DNA of 64,000 nucleotides from Lineus longissimus (lineage: Eukaryota; Nemertea; Pilidiophora; Heteronemertea; Lineidae), in assembly GCF_910592395.1 (NCBI RefSeq), contig NC_088318.1, forward strand, positions 14,134,349 through 14,198,348, read 5' to 3'. Under the pieces are notes generated by a model, which was given only the letters and a program-made list of their open reading frames with translations, had not been told where the DNA came from and ran no database searches. Shown piece by piece: positions 1-12,331 of this stretch. Both the position numbers and the translations under genes were made by a program. The first letter of the stretch is position 1, and each line of letters begins with the position of its first letter.

Positions 1-200
1 CGAGTTCTGATTTGGACTCGGGCTGGGTACTAGAGCGTGATAATTAACGGTGTAATTAACATGATGACGAACGCAGAGATGTCAGATGGCTGAATTCCCG
101 TTGTAATGACCGAAGAAGCGCTGAAGATGGTTCTTACGTTGGCGGAATATGTTGTCCATTGTTTGGGTGCGACGAGGCGGACAGACCATTCATAATTGTT
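1..200. other. Window edge, no gene seen
   Basis: Mixed-composition sequence with no open frame of note and no recognisable repeat. It leads directly into the degenerate tandem repeat that starts at 201. Confidence 0.5.
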
Positions 201-620
201 ATCGCGCCCAGAGGCCTGGCGCTCGTTGAGAGTCAGCAGGGACCACTACCAGCCCTACGGTCCATCATGCCAAGAAAATGGTGATACCATGCTGCGAAGG
301 TCGACCGAAAACGAGGACGGACCTGAGTGGATATACTGCATATCCTTGCTATCGTGCCCAGAGGCCTTGCGCACGTTGAGAGGATGCCAGAATGAACCAT
401 TACCTATCGCGCCATGGTCCATCTTGGTACCATGCTGCGATGGTCGACCGAAAACGAGGAGGGTCCTGATTGGATACCCCAGCTATCGTGCCAGAAGCCT
501 TGGGACACATTGAGAGGATGTCAGCATGAACCATTTCCTATCGCGCCGTGGTCCATCATGCCGACGATGGTCGTTTGCTGCGACGGACGGCCAAGGATGG
601 GCCAAGGGCTCATTGGTATC
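201..620. repeat. Degenerate 3-copy tandem repeat, about 135-150 bp unit
   Basis: The phrase ATCGYGCCCAGARGCCT, followed by a GTTGAGAG-like string and later GGTCCATC and GGTCGACCGAAAACGAG, recurs at 201, 351 and 485. The periods are 150 and 134 bp. The copies are clearly related but diverged. Short open frames here in two plus frames reflect the repeat and the locally higher GC content; I recognise no protein domain in them. Confidence 0.75.
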
Positions 621-3600
621 TGATTTCTTTCGAAACATAGTCAGGAGCGAAAAAGTTGCATTACTCAGCAGAACTATCATATTACATGTACAAATGTATA
701 TCACAACGTTTATCAGTTGCTTTCTGTTGCCAATCAACAAAATGCACTCTAAACGGAAGTGACGTATACGATGGCATCCTGGGACTATCCTTTGTTTACC
801 TATAGCCTCGCTCTGAGTGAACATCTCCCCCTGGGAAACTCTTCTTGAGTATTTCCCCCTGAGTATGTGACGAGTTGACTTGTTATAACGAGGGTCAATT
901 CAAGCTGTCATTCCTTATGACATGAGATATCATCGGGGCACGGGGGAGAAATTAACGTGGCATTCAGACAGACTTTGCCCCGGGGTTAAGGAAATATTGA
1001 TTGAATATAGTGGGGGAGTGTGTACGGGGAGCCTCATGGGGCGAGGCGTCAAGAAGGAGGGCACGATTGTAACCCTCAATAGTAGCTATTTGTATATCAT
1101 TTTATTAGTAAGGGTCTGTGACAGGTTCCGCGCTATTTTCGTCGCCGTTGCCGTAATATCCCTCAGGAATAAGAGAGGAAATTGGGAAAGGAAATCAAGG
1201 AAAGGGCCCTCGGAATAATTAAGGGCTTGCTCTTTGGGATGAGGGTTCGCGAGCAGATGTCTGTTAGGAAAGAGGAATATTTTAATGGGTAATGTGGTTG
1301 AATAGTGACATCAAATTTCTGCCTCGCTGAGGCCGCGGCCCTGGGCGGCCGGATAACACTCGTACCGGCCTGGATGGCAAAGAGATTTGTTTCGGACAAG
1401 AAGGTTGCGTGTATCTGCGGTATTTCTCCTCCAATGGAATGTGCACTGGCGATGTGTTTTAAAGCTGGAAGGTTCGAGGCCTACATGAAGCAGTGCATTT
1501 TCTCTTATTAGAAATTGATAAGACGATGCGATTGATGTGGTGATTTGACGGAGCATAATTGCTAGGCTTTCATAAAAAAAGACTAGAAAGATGCACTTAC
1601 CATTTTCGTACATTGTGCCCGGTGAGTTGCCTGCAAATAGATTATTGTAAGGAATATGTTATTGTTATTGTTATCTGAGTCAGCTAGGCCTTATAAGAAG
1701 ATCTTGATATCTCAATATCACAACAATTTGCCACTGACCTTTTTAAGAAGAGTTAAACTTATAACTTTGTATCGATCAATATTAAATGGCAAGATGAATC
1801 AAGTCATTATCCAGCAAACATCGCGAATTAGCTCGAGTACAGCTGCAACTCTGAAGATGCTGAAAGCCTCTCGCGGACCTTCTCAATGGAAAATAACCAT
1901 CTGGTCACACTTCAGCAGATTATTCTATAGCGTTCGCATTGATCTTTTCACATCTTTGATACTTCCCGTTGTGATATTGCTCCGGGGGATTTGGGTGTCT
2001 CGCCCCCAAGGCTTACAGCAGGCCCTCGCGAGAAAATCGTTATTATAGCTCCTTTATAGCTAATAAGTACTAATTTTGGCTTTATGGCTGAGAAAGTTGT
2101 CTTCCCCAAGCGAATGGAATTGGGGCAAATTAGAATTTATAAAGTTGCACTGTGTACTAGCATCACAATATATGATAAGGTAAGTTAGCACGCTATTACT
2201 GGCGGTATGAATTAGTAATGGTCACTTTATTGGTTTCATAAACTCTACAGATGTTTTGTGAAATAATAATACCATTCTACAATACATTATTTGATAACAT
2301 AAATGCGCTGCATCCCATAACAAGTGTCTTTCTATTGTAAAATCTATAGTAAATATTCGACCCAACACGGCCTGAAAACTAGATGTACAACATACATTTA
2401 CTAAACAATGCACTACAACACATACATGTACACAATCTGAGACAAAGTAATGCGAAATTCTGGGACATCGTTATAAATTCTATATCAGATGATGATGATA
2501 AATGGAAAGTAGAATTATTGGCCGCCTGCCTCGCCTCGTATGAATATTTTATAATTATCTTTTCCTTTATAGAATATTATTCCCCGTGTGATAAATGCTA
2601 GCTGGTGCTGAGGATAATTGCAAAAGTCAAGCTGCGCCGGGACAATGGTGTTTACGTCGACTCTCAGTAAGGTGAGGATCAATAGCTACATGTACAGCGT
2701 CCCGCAAACGAGAGATTCTTGTCGTGTGATCGCAGGTCGCAATTTCCCGTGGAACACTGACTCCCGTTACACCAGAGAGAAAGGAAACCGCGAGATAAAA
2801 GTCCACACTCTTAGACGACGACGGAGACGACGACGATGGTGGTGATGACGATGATGATGATGATACTGTAGATTTTGTAACATTGGACACTTTCTCCAAG
2901 GAACATACTTTTCTTCTGCAGTATCTGCAGACAGCAATCCTACCAACATTTGCTACTGTTTCATTGTCGATTCCTTCCTCAGCAACCTCTTCTGCCTCAT
3001 TGATCCACCCTTGTCACTTTCACACCCAGTGAGCAGCGCGCGCCGCGACATCACATTAATAACCGTGAATGACGAGTTAATTGCGCGGATAATACCAAAT
3101 ATTTAAATTAAGTTATCAACCAGGAGGAAGATATTGATAAAATAATAATCAATGTATCTCGGTAGAGCGTGATGTGGCGGCTAGAAATATCTGAATCATG
3201 AGCGATGCCATATGTGGTGGACGGGCGACTTTCGATAGTTTTCATGACAAGAAACTGCACAGATGTCGAAAGCTCAGCCTAATGACCTTGACCAGGCCAG
3301 CCGTGTGGGTCCTCCAGTCCTTTTGGTGGAAGAAAGGGACCTCTCTTACGAAGTTGGTTGCTGCACTTTCAGACGGAGCCAGAAAGGGTAAACACAAATG
3401 ATTTTGTCAGTCAACTTGATAAAATTGCTCGGAGCAATATTTCTGAGCGGGTGACGTTGTACATGTGTAAATGAGTATACTTGTACTTGTACTACCCCCT
3501 ACCCTAACCCCCCCCCCGCCCCCCGCTTACATAAGTCCGACGCGAGCATAATGACAGGTGTCCCTGCCTCATCATTCTCACATCATCGCCTCAAGAGGCT

Positions 3601-4899
3601 CCAGGATGCGACACAAGACGCTAAAGAGATCTCAGAGTGATCATCGCGCAATAATAGCGCCATATTAATATCATAAAGCGACACCCGTTTAGGTTATTAG
3701 TCCGGTTCGGCGATCAATCAGCAAGAGAAAGACGTAGAAATTGACCTGTCAAAGGAGTAATTTTCCTGCCCTTTGATTAGGTTGCTCACTCTGTGTGTCA
3801 GATCTCACATTAGAGAGGTATAGATTTCAATACGTGTCTGACAACTGGCCGCGATGTCAGTCGCAAATGTCACCTCGTTAACGGATCAAATCGTAACCTC
3901 GCTAATATTGGTAATGAACGTGAGAATACGAATTTCTTTAAGTCTGCAGTTAAATCACAGTGAGCTAACTGTAAACCCGTATACTTCCGTGGTTCTTTCA
4001 CCATTTTTATTTTGACAGATTATCAAACTAAAGCCTTTTTTCTCATTCAATGGTCCGCATTATTCAGGTTATACATGGAGGCTCCACCGTGCTCATCCGG
4101 CTTGTCGGAACGAGGTTGATGTCATTCGAATATTGCGGGAATGTAATTGTAGGCCAGCTCCGCTTCTGTCGACTTATGCACTCCTGCAAATTATTTATCT
4201 GTTTCGATGCCAAGCTTCCGATTCTGCGCCGCCAATTATTTCTGTTCGCTCAAGCGTCACTTGCTCACAGCCTCATTTGGTACTAATTCTTGGGCCAAAG
4301 TATCCATCCAAGATGTCATTTTCGCAAAATTATTAACTTCTAGAGCGGATAAAACAGGGCGGAAAATTCTTAATTCTGTCACTAATGGCGGCTAGTTACG
4401 TTCCGTAGATTGGAAATTATATGTTGATAATGAGAGATCTTTGAGAGGCGCCGGAGCGCTAATTTGCATATTTCTTACATAACCATTTGCATCAAAGCGT
4501 CATTTCGGTTGATTTGATCGAGTATCACCGGTACTTTCTGACTTTTGAGCAATTCAGCGAATCTTACGCGCAGATTTCTGATTTTTGCTTTGAAGAAAAA
4601 GCAAGGCAGATCTGGCAGACGAGAGATTGATGGTGTTTTGGTGCTCTGTTGCGTGGAGAAAGTTGCGCTAGAACAAGAAACGGAAGTCATTCTTTGACGA
4701 GAATGAACGAGGTTTGATTATAGTCGCCAAATCTCTTCAGACGTTGGTCATGGGTAGCTTGCACTCTGGCCTGGCTGCCAACACTGACATGGCAATAGAT
4801 GCACAAGTCATTGCATACAATCTCATGGTTCCGTCCCGCAAAAGCGAACTACATGTACATGTTTATACATGTAACATTGATTATGACAGCCTAACCCAA
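621..4899. other. Gene-free stretch, AT-rich
   Basis: No recognisable coding exon. There is a short GC-rich patch near 1,320-1,380, a GAC/GAT triplet-rich run near 2,815-2,865 (which gives serine- and histidine-rich pseudo-peptides), and a C-rich run near 3,505-3,530. I saw no tRNA-like promoter boxes or obvious repeats. Confidence 0.5.
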
Positions 4900-5260
4900 A
4901 TCTAAGATGGCCGACCTGACTGCCATATTGTACCTGTGGTTTCTTGAGGGGCAAATTCAACTACCAGCCTACAAATTCTTTCCAAAAACTCCTTGCAACC
5001 AGATGAGATTGTGTTGCGCCAGGACACCAAAATGGCATACCCGTCAAAAAGCGCCCATGGAAAGCTGCGCTCACTAAAAGCTTTCCAATGAATGGTAAAT
5101 GGCAATTTTTGTTGCTTTGAACCTTCTGGGACACTTTCTGTTGTCCTACCACTACCAAAGATATCCAAAATATCTTTGGTACCCGATGTAAGTGCCACTT
5201 GGCGGCCATGTTCTTGATGCATATGTCAGGGAACTTTCGAATGTCCATTTTAAAAACTCC
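4900..5260. repeat. Possible dispersed element of unknown class
   Basis: This segment stands out from its surroundings by composition. It has ATGGCCG-type motifs near both ends in opposite orientation (AAGATGGCCGACC near 4,903; GGCGGCCATGTTCTTG near 5,200). It is open in two minus-strand frames for about 95-106 codons, but the peptides match no family I know. A short non-autonomous transposable element would explain the ends and the size; the inverted ends are weak. Confidence 0.25.
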
Positions 5261-8200
5261 AATTCGATTTCAGAGCTTCTATACTTGAGTTCTAAATCAG
5301 AATCTTACATGTATGTATTCATTCTTGTTATAGCTAACTGTCTCGGGCGTCGAACCCCTGCCGACAGAATTTCAATTTCCACCTAATTACCGTGACCTCG
5401 CATACGGAAGGTAAATAGAATATTCAAGATTTTTGCCGGCCGTGGGCGACAGTCGAGATGATCTGATCAGTTTCCTGACATAAAAATGAATAATAGTTTC
5501 CGGTGTCATTTAAACTAATCAGGCTTCCCAGTCCGATTGACACGGGGCATCTCACCAAGAGCGAGTAAGCTCAAAAACGTTTTGTCTTTTAATTACGGAG
5601 TTAAATAACCCCAGCGGTGGATTAAGCCAGACCTCGGATGCACTAGGCAAAGTGGGAGCGCACCAATGTTTCTTTGTGTTGGGTTCGTGCCGGAAATGGG
5701 ACTCGGAACGAGGATGCGATCTTTCGCACCTCTTTTGACAGGAGACACTGCATCCTAAAACCACGTGTGAACAAACTCCGAGAGGTAGTGTGACAATATT
5801 TACCCTCTGGAGCAATAAACCTTCGACGCAAATGGCGAATTAACTTAATCACTCGGAATATGAAGAATATAATGAGCACCCCTAACCTGCCCTGCATCAT
5901 CATTAGGAGACAATGGGGCCATTTGACCCGCATAAATGACATCATATTTGGAAACTGTTCCATCGTCTGCGCAACAATGACAGTCGCCATGACAGTTGAG
6001 TGATGGTCTCACTCGACTAATGATAATGATAACGACAGAGATTATATTTACTTTGACAATGAAAATATTGATAGTACAATATAAGGCGAACAGAAAGCTA
6101 TGATCGGTTTGAAGATAGCCTATAAATCTTATTGGGGGCTATAATCTTGCGCTGGTGTCATTTATCACGCCAAGCAAACCTAGCAAAGAATATTAATCAC
6201 CCAAGACCTGTTCAGGAGGTGTTAGGCTCGTGTCGCCTCGTGATAGATGAGGGGATGAGGTTGATGAGATGTGCATCAAAATATTCAACATTTCTCAACG
6301 GCTGTCAGCAGATTTCCTTTTTGGAATCCATCTTGGTGATAAATTGACCACGATTTGAAAACCATTACCTTTTTTTCGAAGGCAAAACCTACTCGTATAG
6401 GTACCCGATCAACTCACTAGACGGCATGACGAAATGAATAGATCGGTCATGCCGCCATTTTGGAACAGCAGAGTATACTCGTACATTCACTTTGCACCAT
6501 AACTTCACATTTTGTAAACAAGGTTCGTGTTCAAAAGAAAACAATATGTCAAACCTTGCGATTTGAAATCAACTTTCGACCACTCAACATTTGAGAACGC
6601 TTAATGACGCGGAGGCTTAGCACTATGTAGGGCCTACTTATATTCTCCTTCATCATTCTTAGGCGGATGAATACATTGGCGGAGGAAAGGCCACCGCCTA
6701 ACCCGACGTAATTTGGATGCTGATCCTTCACGGTATCTCTCTGTTAATGACGGATTAGGGATGTATCTTGGACACCTGCCTTCAATGATTGCGAGGCTAA
6801 AGTCTTAACTCACCGTCTCAAAACTTCTATAGATTCTGGTCTGCAACAGATGAGGCCATTGACTAGACGCGTCATAATTGATATGAATAAGTGTGATAAT
6901 GATTGGTCACGTTTGTGAATTGTACCCGTTGTAAATGTACTCTAGCGATACACATGCACTGCATCAAAGAGCGTTCACTCGGAACTGGAAAAACGAAGCA
7001 TGCTCTCTATGTTGAAGATTCTATTATTCGAAATGGTACCACAGGACATGAATTTCATTTGTTTTGTCTTCGGTTTCTAATCACATACGTCCTTCAATGA
7101 TTAATGAAGTCGCATATGTATATTGGGTGAACAGTCTTAATTCGTCTCCAAGAAGCAATACATAATAAAATTCCTGTCCCAGATTAATGTATTCGCAGCT
7201 TCTGCTACTGATTGTTGCAGGCATAATTTGTTCGAAGTTGATTTTGTAAGATCAGGCCAAGTCCAATTAGTTAGGAAGTTAGACGGAGAAGACGAGTATA
7301 TCAGACGGAACCCGGTTGATTAATTTACCACTCCTAAATAGACGGCGGAAAGGAGGATAATCTCTAGCCCATGAATCAGGAATAAGAATTAACATCGCTC
7401 ATAATCACTGGCTTGGCGACAAACAAACTAGCAAACCAAATTATTATGATTCCGTGAACCTGGTCGGAATTGAAATCAGGCGAAGTTTGCAAGATGGCGC
7501 GGAGCGCCGAGATTGGATGACAATGATGGTACGTACACGCAGTAAATCTTGAGTCCTAGTCGCAATAAAAGTCTGGATAGGGGAGGGCGAACTACATGTA
7601 TCTGGATAATGAACGGCTGGGGAAAACCAACAAGGCTCAGCAAAAGTTTTAGCCGGGAAGGTGATATTAGCCTGGAGTTCCACCTTTACTAATTTGGCGG
7701 AGTAATATGCAGGCTAAGAACAAATAGTGCTGATGTGGTACGGTTTGCCACTCATGAAGATGACGACTATAGCCAAACCATGAGGGTAAAAGCACCACTC
7801 ATTAATTACACACTAATAACACACTAATTAATGGCTTATTAATGAAGGCGACAGCGGAAAATGTCCCTTTGGCGATCTGGCGAAAATTCCCAATGTGTTC
7901 TTGATGATTATTCATCTGATGGACCTCGTGGTCAACTGAATGATGATGTCTCGCTAAGCTAACATTGTAGTTGATGACAGACGCTTCTCAACGAAAAAAA
8001 TATCATTTCTACCAATTTAGTCCAGTTTTAAACCTTGTAATCAACACAATTAGCACACAGAAAACGTCAAAGCTTTCGCACATTTCTACAAGGCTGGCGC
8101 AGATCCAGTACTTTTCGCAAGGGATCCAATAGCTGCAACCGCTGGCGGCCGTTTCAGGTGGGCGCCGAATGCAAGGCGCTTTAGACGATATTGATATACG

Positions 8201-10339
8201 AGGGGAAAAAACGCAGGGAAAGAGCGTACCAAATGAATGTCTGTATATCTGTAATGTATATCTAGTTCTTGGTCTATTGGTGCATTTCATCCAATGATAA
8301 TTATGCTTGTCCTTGATGACTGACCTACCACACACCCTATAACGAGAGTTTGATGACGCTGAAACTCTGCGCAGCAAGACCATCATTACCCCGGCAAATA
8401 TTCTATCATTGGTGATTCCTTTGAAATTGACATGTAAAGACCCGGCAGGTATCACCCCGGGCCATTTACCCTCCCCCTTCCCCCACTATATCTCAAGCGT
8501 AAGAGACCCCTTCCCTTGGTCTTTCGGATCGGATCCCAGCCTTCCCGCCGACCCAGGGCTCTATCATCCACACGGTGTTGGCTCAGGGTGATGAGTGTTC
8601 CTGGGAGACTCATCCCAGTGTCAATATCACAGATACAAACAGGAAATTGTTTCATGGCAGGATGATAACTCTGATGTCATCCTGTCTTCAGTCTAAATAA
8701 TGATTCATAGTCGCACACAGAGCTAAGAATGTTCCGCCTCGACGATATTCGGGGTAAAAATCATCTTGACCCTCGAGGTTCTGTATCTGAAATTCATAAA
8801 ATTTCGTCACTGTGCGAGTTTGCCGATCGAGGCGGTACTTGGTTTAGCCATGAAAGACCGGAACTAGGCATATGATGGGATCGAGTTAGATATATCGACA
8901 AACCCATCCCTCCACAAGACGGACAGCGGATTGGAGCCTATTTCAATGGCCAAGGATCGAGTCCGTGCTCACGTGTTTGATATTCAAGGATTGCAGATGA
9001 CTTCTGTTTACATATAAATAGAATGACATCCATCCACGAGGTACATACATGTACATGACTTCATTTATTTGTTTTTGACGCTGAACATTTCACGTGATTG
9101 CCAATCTTGTTATTAAACCTCACTATGTCGGCCCCCTTGGCTGTAGTATTGCAGAGTTACTACATGTAAGCAGACCGTGGGATGTCGTGGATTTGCATCT
9201 CAAAATTGCTTCCAAAAGTCCATTGTATGATACGAAGCATGGCCCCTGAAATAAGGACATACATCACCCAAGATGGCCTCCATGACGTCCCGCGCCCGCC
9301 CCAAATGAAGATGTACCATCGCCGTATCATCTTGTTGATTTATTGTATCTTGTCACTGCACGACTCGTAAAGCAGGCGGGTAATTCCGCTGATAAGCCAT
9401 CAGACATCCATATGAAGACATAACTCTTAGCTCAATAGATAATAAGCGTAGCTAAGGCATGAGAATGCGGAGAAATATGTAACGACCCAAACTGAGGCAA
9501 TCATCCTGGCGGAATCATCCCAAATATGAAATTATCTCGGGGTAACAATGTCCCGTTTAGTGGCGAATTGAGCAATGGACTAGAAGTAATGCTCTCAGCG
9601 AAGAAATTTAATAACCAAGGCAGAAAATTTGGTCGTAATCGCCAGTGTCATGACGACTGAGTGGAAAAATCCAATTCCATATGGTCGTGAGATGGGAGTA
9701 TTTATGGCGCTCGTTACAATGCTTTCAAGATTCGGGGAAAACAATCTCAGAAACAGGCTGACTTTCGCCATTTCTTTTGCTGGTATAGTGGAAAGTTTTC
9801 ATACCCAGTATAAATTATGAATAAAAAGAGTACTGACAATCAGTCGATACCGATGGACTCTCTGGTCTTGATATCCACGATTACATAGCAGATTCTCCCG
9901 CGGCTATACGTGGCATCGAGCCCACGATCTCAGAGGTGAGAGGAGCTGATAATTTTGAACAGCAGTCTTACTATGCAACTCTGACAAAAGTAATACGCTC
10001 ACCACAAAATACCGATGCACTGTCCGAGTCTGGAACATCTAAGATACAAAATGACTGAGTTTAGTTTGCCGTGGTGTATATTGAAGTGTTCCTGGAGTGA
10101 CAGCCCTCGACGCTCTTAGATTATTCGTTTTAAACCTTATGGATACCATGGCAACGGCCGTAGACCGATTGATAGAATTGTCACAACTTATAGATACCGT
10201 GGCAATTGTGGAAAACTGGCGGCCATTGAGTTCACACATTTTAACACATTAAGTTTTTGTTCGGTTTCGGTTTGAGGTTTAGCCTGCCTGTTTCCAACAA
10301 ATGCATGACTGTCGGCCAACTCAAATGAGTGACATGTTT
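5261..10339. other. Gene-free stretch with one homeodomain-motif cluster
   Basis: No recognisable gene. The longest open frame is a 148-codon minus-strand frame (8,009-8,455), with no recognisable domain and no coding-like composition. A TAATTA cluster at 7,801-7,845 is listed separately. A GC-rich patch lies at 8,440-8,600. Confidence 0.5.
7801..7845. promoter_or_regulatory. Cluster of TAATTA/TTAATG homeodomain-type motifs
   Basis: Within 45 bases there are ATTAATTA, CTAATAA, CTAATTAATGG and TTATTAATG. These match core recognition sequences of Antennapedia-class and paired-class homeodomains (known motif class). AT-rich sequence gives such hits by chance, so the regulatory reading is an inference from density only. 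Confidence 0.25.
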
Positions 10340-10348
10340 TTGCCGCAG

Positions 10349-10545
10349 GTGTAGTGGTGCCTGGAGGGGTCTTTGGTCTTGTCTCCGGAACGGAAAGCGA
10401 ACGGCCACCGAGAAGAGAAACAGAGCAGAATGGAACCGGCGAGGCTTCCCAAATAACTGGTGGATGGAGTGGCAACCGCAGAGTGTTGGAGACCAAGAGC
10501 AAAGGGGACGACATCTCTATACATTTATTTGGAATTCGCGAATAA
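10349..10545 (+). CDS. Possible 3' terminal exon, unidentified
   Basis: A GC-rich island of about 190 bp follows an acceptor-like TGTTTTTGCCGCAG ending at 10,348. From there the frame is open to a TAA at 10,543-10,545, and an AATAAA poly(A)-signal hexamer overlaps that stop. The 65-residue tail (GGVFGLVSGTESERPP... then SKGDDISIHLFGIRE) is hydrophilic and I do not recognise it. No upstream exon was found. The plus frame that overlaps it in another phase is also open, so this may equally be the 3' end of a retroelement or chance. Confidence 0.2.
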
Positions 10546-10895
10546 AATTCCACAAAAAATCATCCTTTTTTTCATTATGGCCGGTGGATGAATAAATGTC
10601 TTTCCTTTCCTTTCTTTTTCAATTAGAAATAGTTCGCGAAATTAAAATGCCGGCGAAAATTTCGGTGTGTACTGTATCGCGTGTGAACAAGTTTGCGCTT
10701 AGGTAATATCGAAAAGTTTGCCAATTTCATGGCGAGCAGATTCCCGCTGTCGGAATAAGAAGCGTTTTGATTTCAATTTTAAAATCAATAAACAATTAGT
10801 GTTGAGAAATGTGACAGGTGACGCGGTGATTGACAGTTAATCACTCTCCCGATATGAGACTAAAACAATTGATCCGCGCGAAGGGACCGGTTCAG

Positions 10896-11613
10896 GTACA
10901 TGAGCAGAGATCGCGTTTTTGTAGCGGTTTGGAGGACTTGGTAGGCACCCACAGGCTGTTAGTCGTCTCTCAATACACCAGCTAGACTGGCTTCTTCGAG
11001 TTAGGCATCAGTTCCTTAAATAAAATACACGAAAATGATTTTTCCTTACTTTAATCGCACGAATTTGACTTGTAATTGAGAACTAGTAGAAATCTCTAAA
11101 AATAAAATAATTTCTCAAGAAGCTTGTGATATATCAAAATGTCTTGATATAAAGAACGATATCATTTTGGTTTCAAAACAATAACTCCTCAGAAGAAATT
11201 TTGCAACGTTCAAAGCAATTGGTTCCGAACTGAAACGAAGGGCCTGCAAGTAAAAATGTGCGTCGCGTACGGTGATTCTTGAAACAGGTGTGACGCTGTT
11301 TCGCTTGTTTGCTTGATACTGATAATGAGACCGTTTATTATACAATCTGGAGTTCTAATTTTCCATATTAGGCACTTGGTCATATCAAGAGAGGGGGAAA
11401 GGCCCCTAGACGTCTTATGAAGCAGTTGAAGTCAATTCTGAACAATCAACGCAATCGCTTATGATTTCATAAAGTCAGAAATCCCAAAGGGCAATTGAAA
11501 GAGCATCCCTCACTCAATAAAATTTGATATTCCCACGGGCAAACAACAAAAGGGCCAAGAGGATTTCTTCATTCATCAAATAATACACCAATTAAATCAT
11601 TTCTTTGACAATT
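10896..11613. repeat. 718-bp tandem duplication, copy 1
   Basis: The copy begins GTACATGAGCAGAGATCGCG and runs to the same word at 11,614. By eye the two copies are about 95% identical over their full length, differing by scattered substitutions and 1-2 base indels. A 76-codon minus-strand frame exists in this copy but is not kept in copy 2, which argues against coding. The shared interior contains the near-palindromic ATATCAAAATGTCTTGATAT. Confidence 0.9.
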
Positions 11614-12331
11614 GTACATGAGCTGAGATCGCGTTTTTGTAGCGGTTTGGAGGACTTGGTAGGCACCCACAGGCTGTTAGTCGTCTCTCAATACACCAGC
11701 TAGTCTGGCTTCTTCAAGTTCGGCATCAGTTCCTTAAATACAATACATGAAAATGATTTTTCCTTATTTTTACTCGCACGAATTTGACTTGTAATTGAGA
11801 ACGAGCAGAAATCTCTAAAAATAAACGAATTCCTCAAGAAGATTGTGATATATCAGAATGTCTTGATATAAAGAACGATATCATTTTGGTTTCAAAACAA
11901 TAACTCCTCAGAAGAAATTTTGCAACGTTCAAAGCAATTGGTTCCGAACTGAAACGAAGGGCCTGCAAGTAAAAATGTGCGTCGCGTACGGTGATTCTTG
12001 AAACAGGTGTGACGCTGTTTTGCTTGTTAGCTTGATACTAATAATAAGACCGTTTATTATACAATCTGAAGTTCTAATTTTCCATTTTATGCACTTGGTC
12101 ATATCAAGAGAGGGGGAGGGGCCCCTAGACGTCTTATGAGCAGTTGAAGTCAATTCTGAACAATCAACGCAATCGCTTATGATTTCATAAAGTTAGAAAT
12201 CCCAAATGGCAATTGAAAGAGCATCCCTCACTCAATAAAATTTGATATTCCCACGGGCAAACAACAAAAGGGCCCAGAGGATTTCTGCATTAATCAAATA
12301 ATACACCGATTAAATCACTTCTTTGACAATT
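11614..12331. repeat. 718-bp tandem duplication, copy 2
   Basis: Direct head-to-tail repeat of the preceding 718 bp, starting GTACATGAGCTGAGATCGCG and ending near the second TTTGACAATT. High identity implies a fairly recent duplication. No gene, TIR or tRNA-like promoter was seen in the unit. Confidence 0.9.

Noticed and set aside
1656-2048. 130-codon plus-strand frame starting MLLLLLSES
   Set aside because: The apparent signal-peptide start comes from a TTATTG repeat; the rest has no domain.
3490-3530. Telomere-like repeat (CCCTACCCTAACCCCC)
   Set aside because: Only one or two imperfect telomere-like words are followed by a plain C-run; no (CCCTAA)n tract.
8009-8455. 148-codon minus-strand frame
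   Set aside because: Cysteine- and arginine-rich without an ordered motif, no family match, and no supporting splice sites or promoter.
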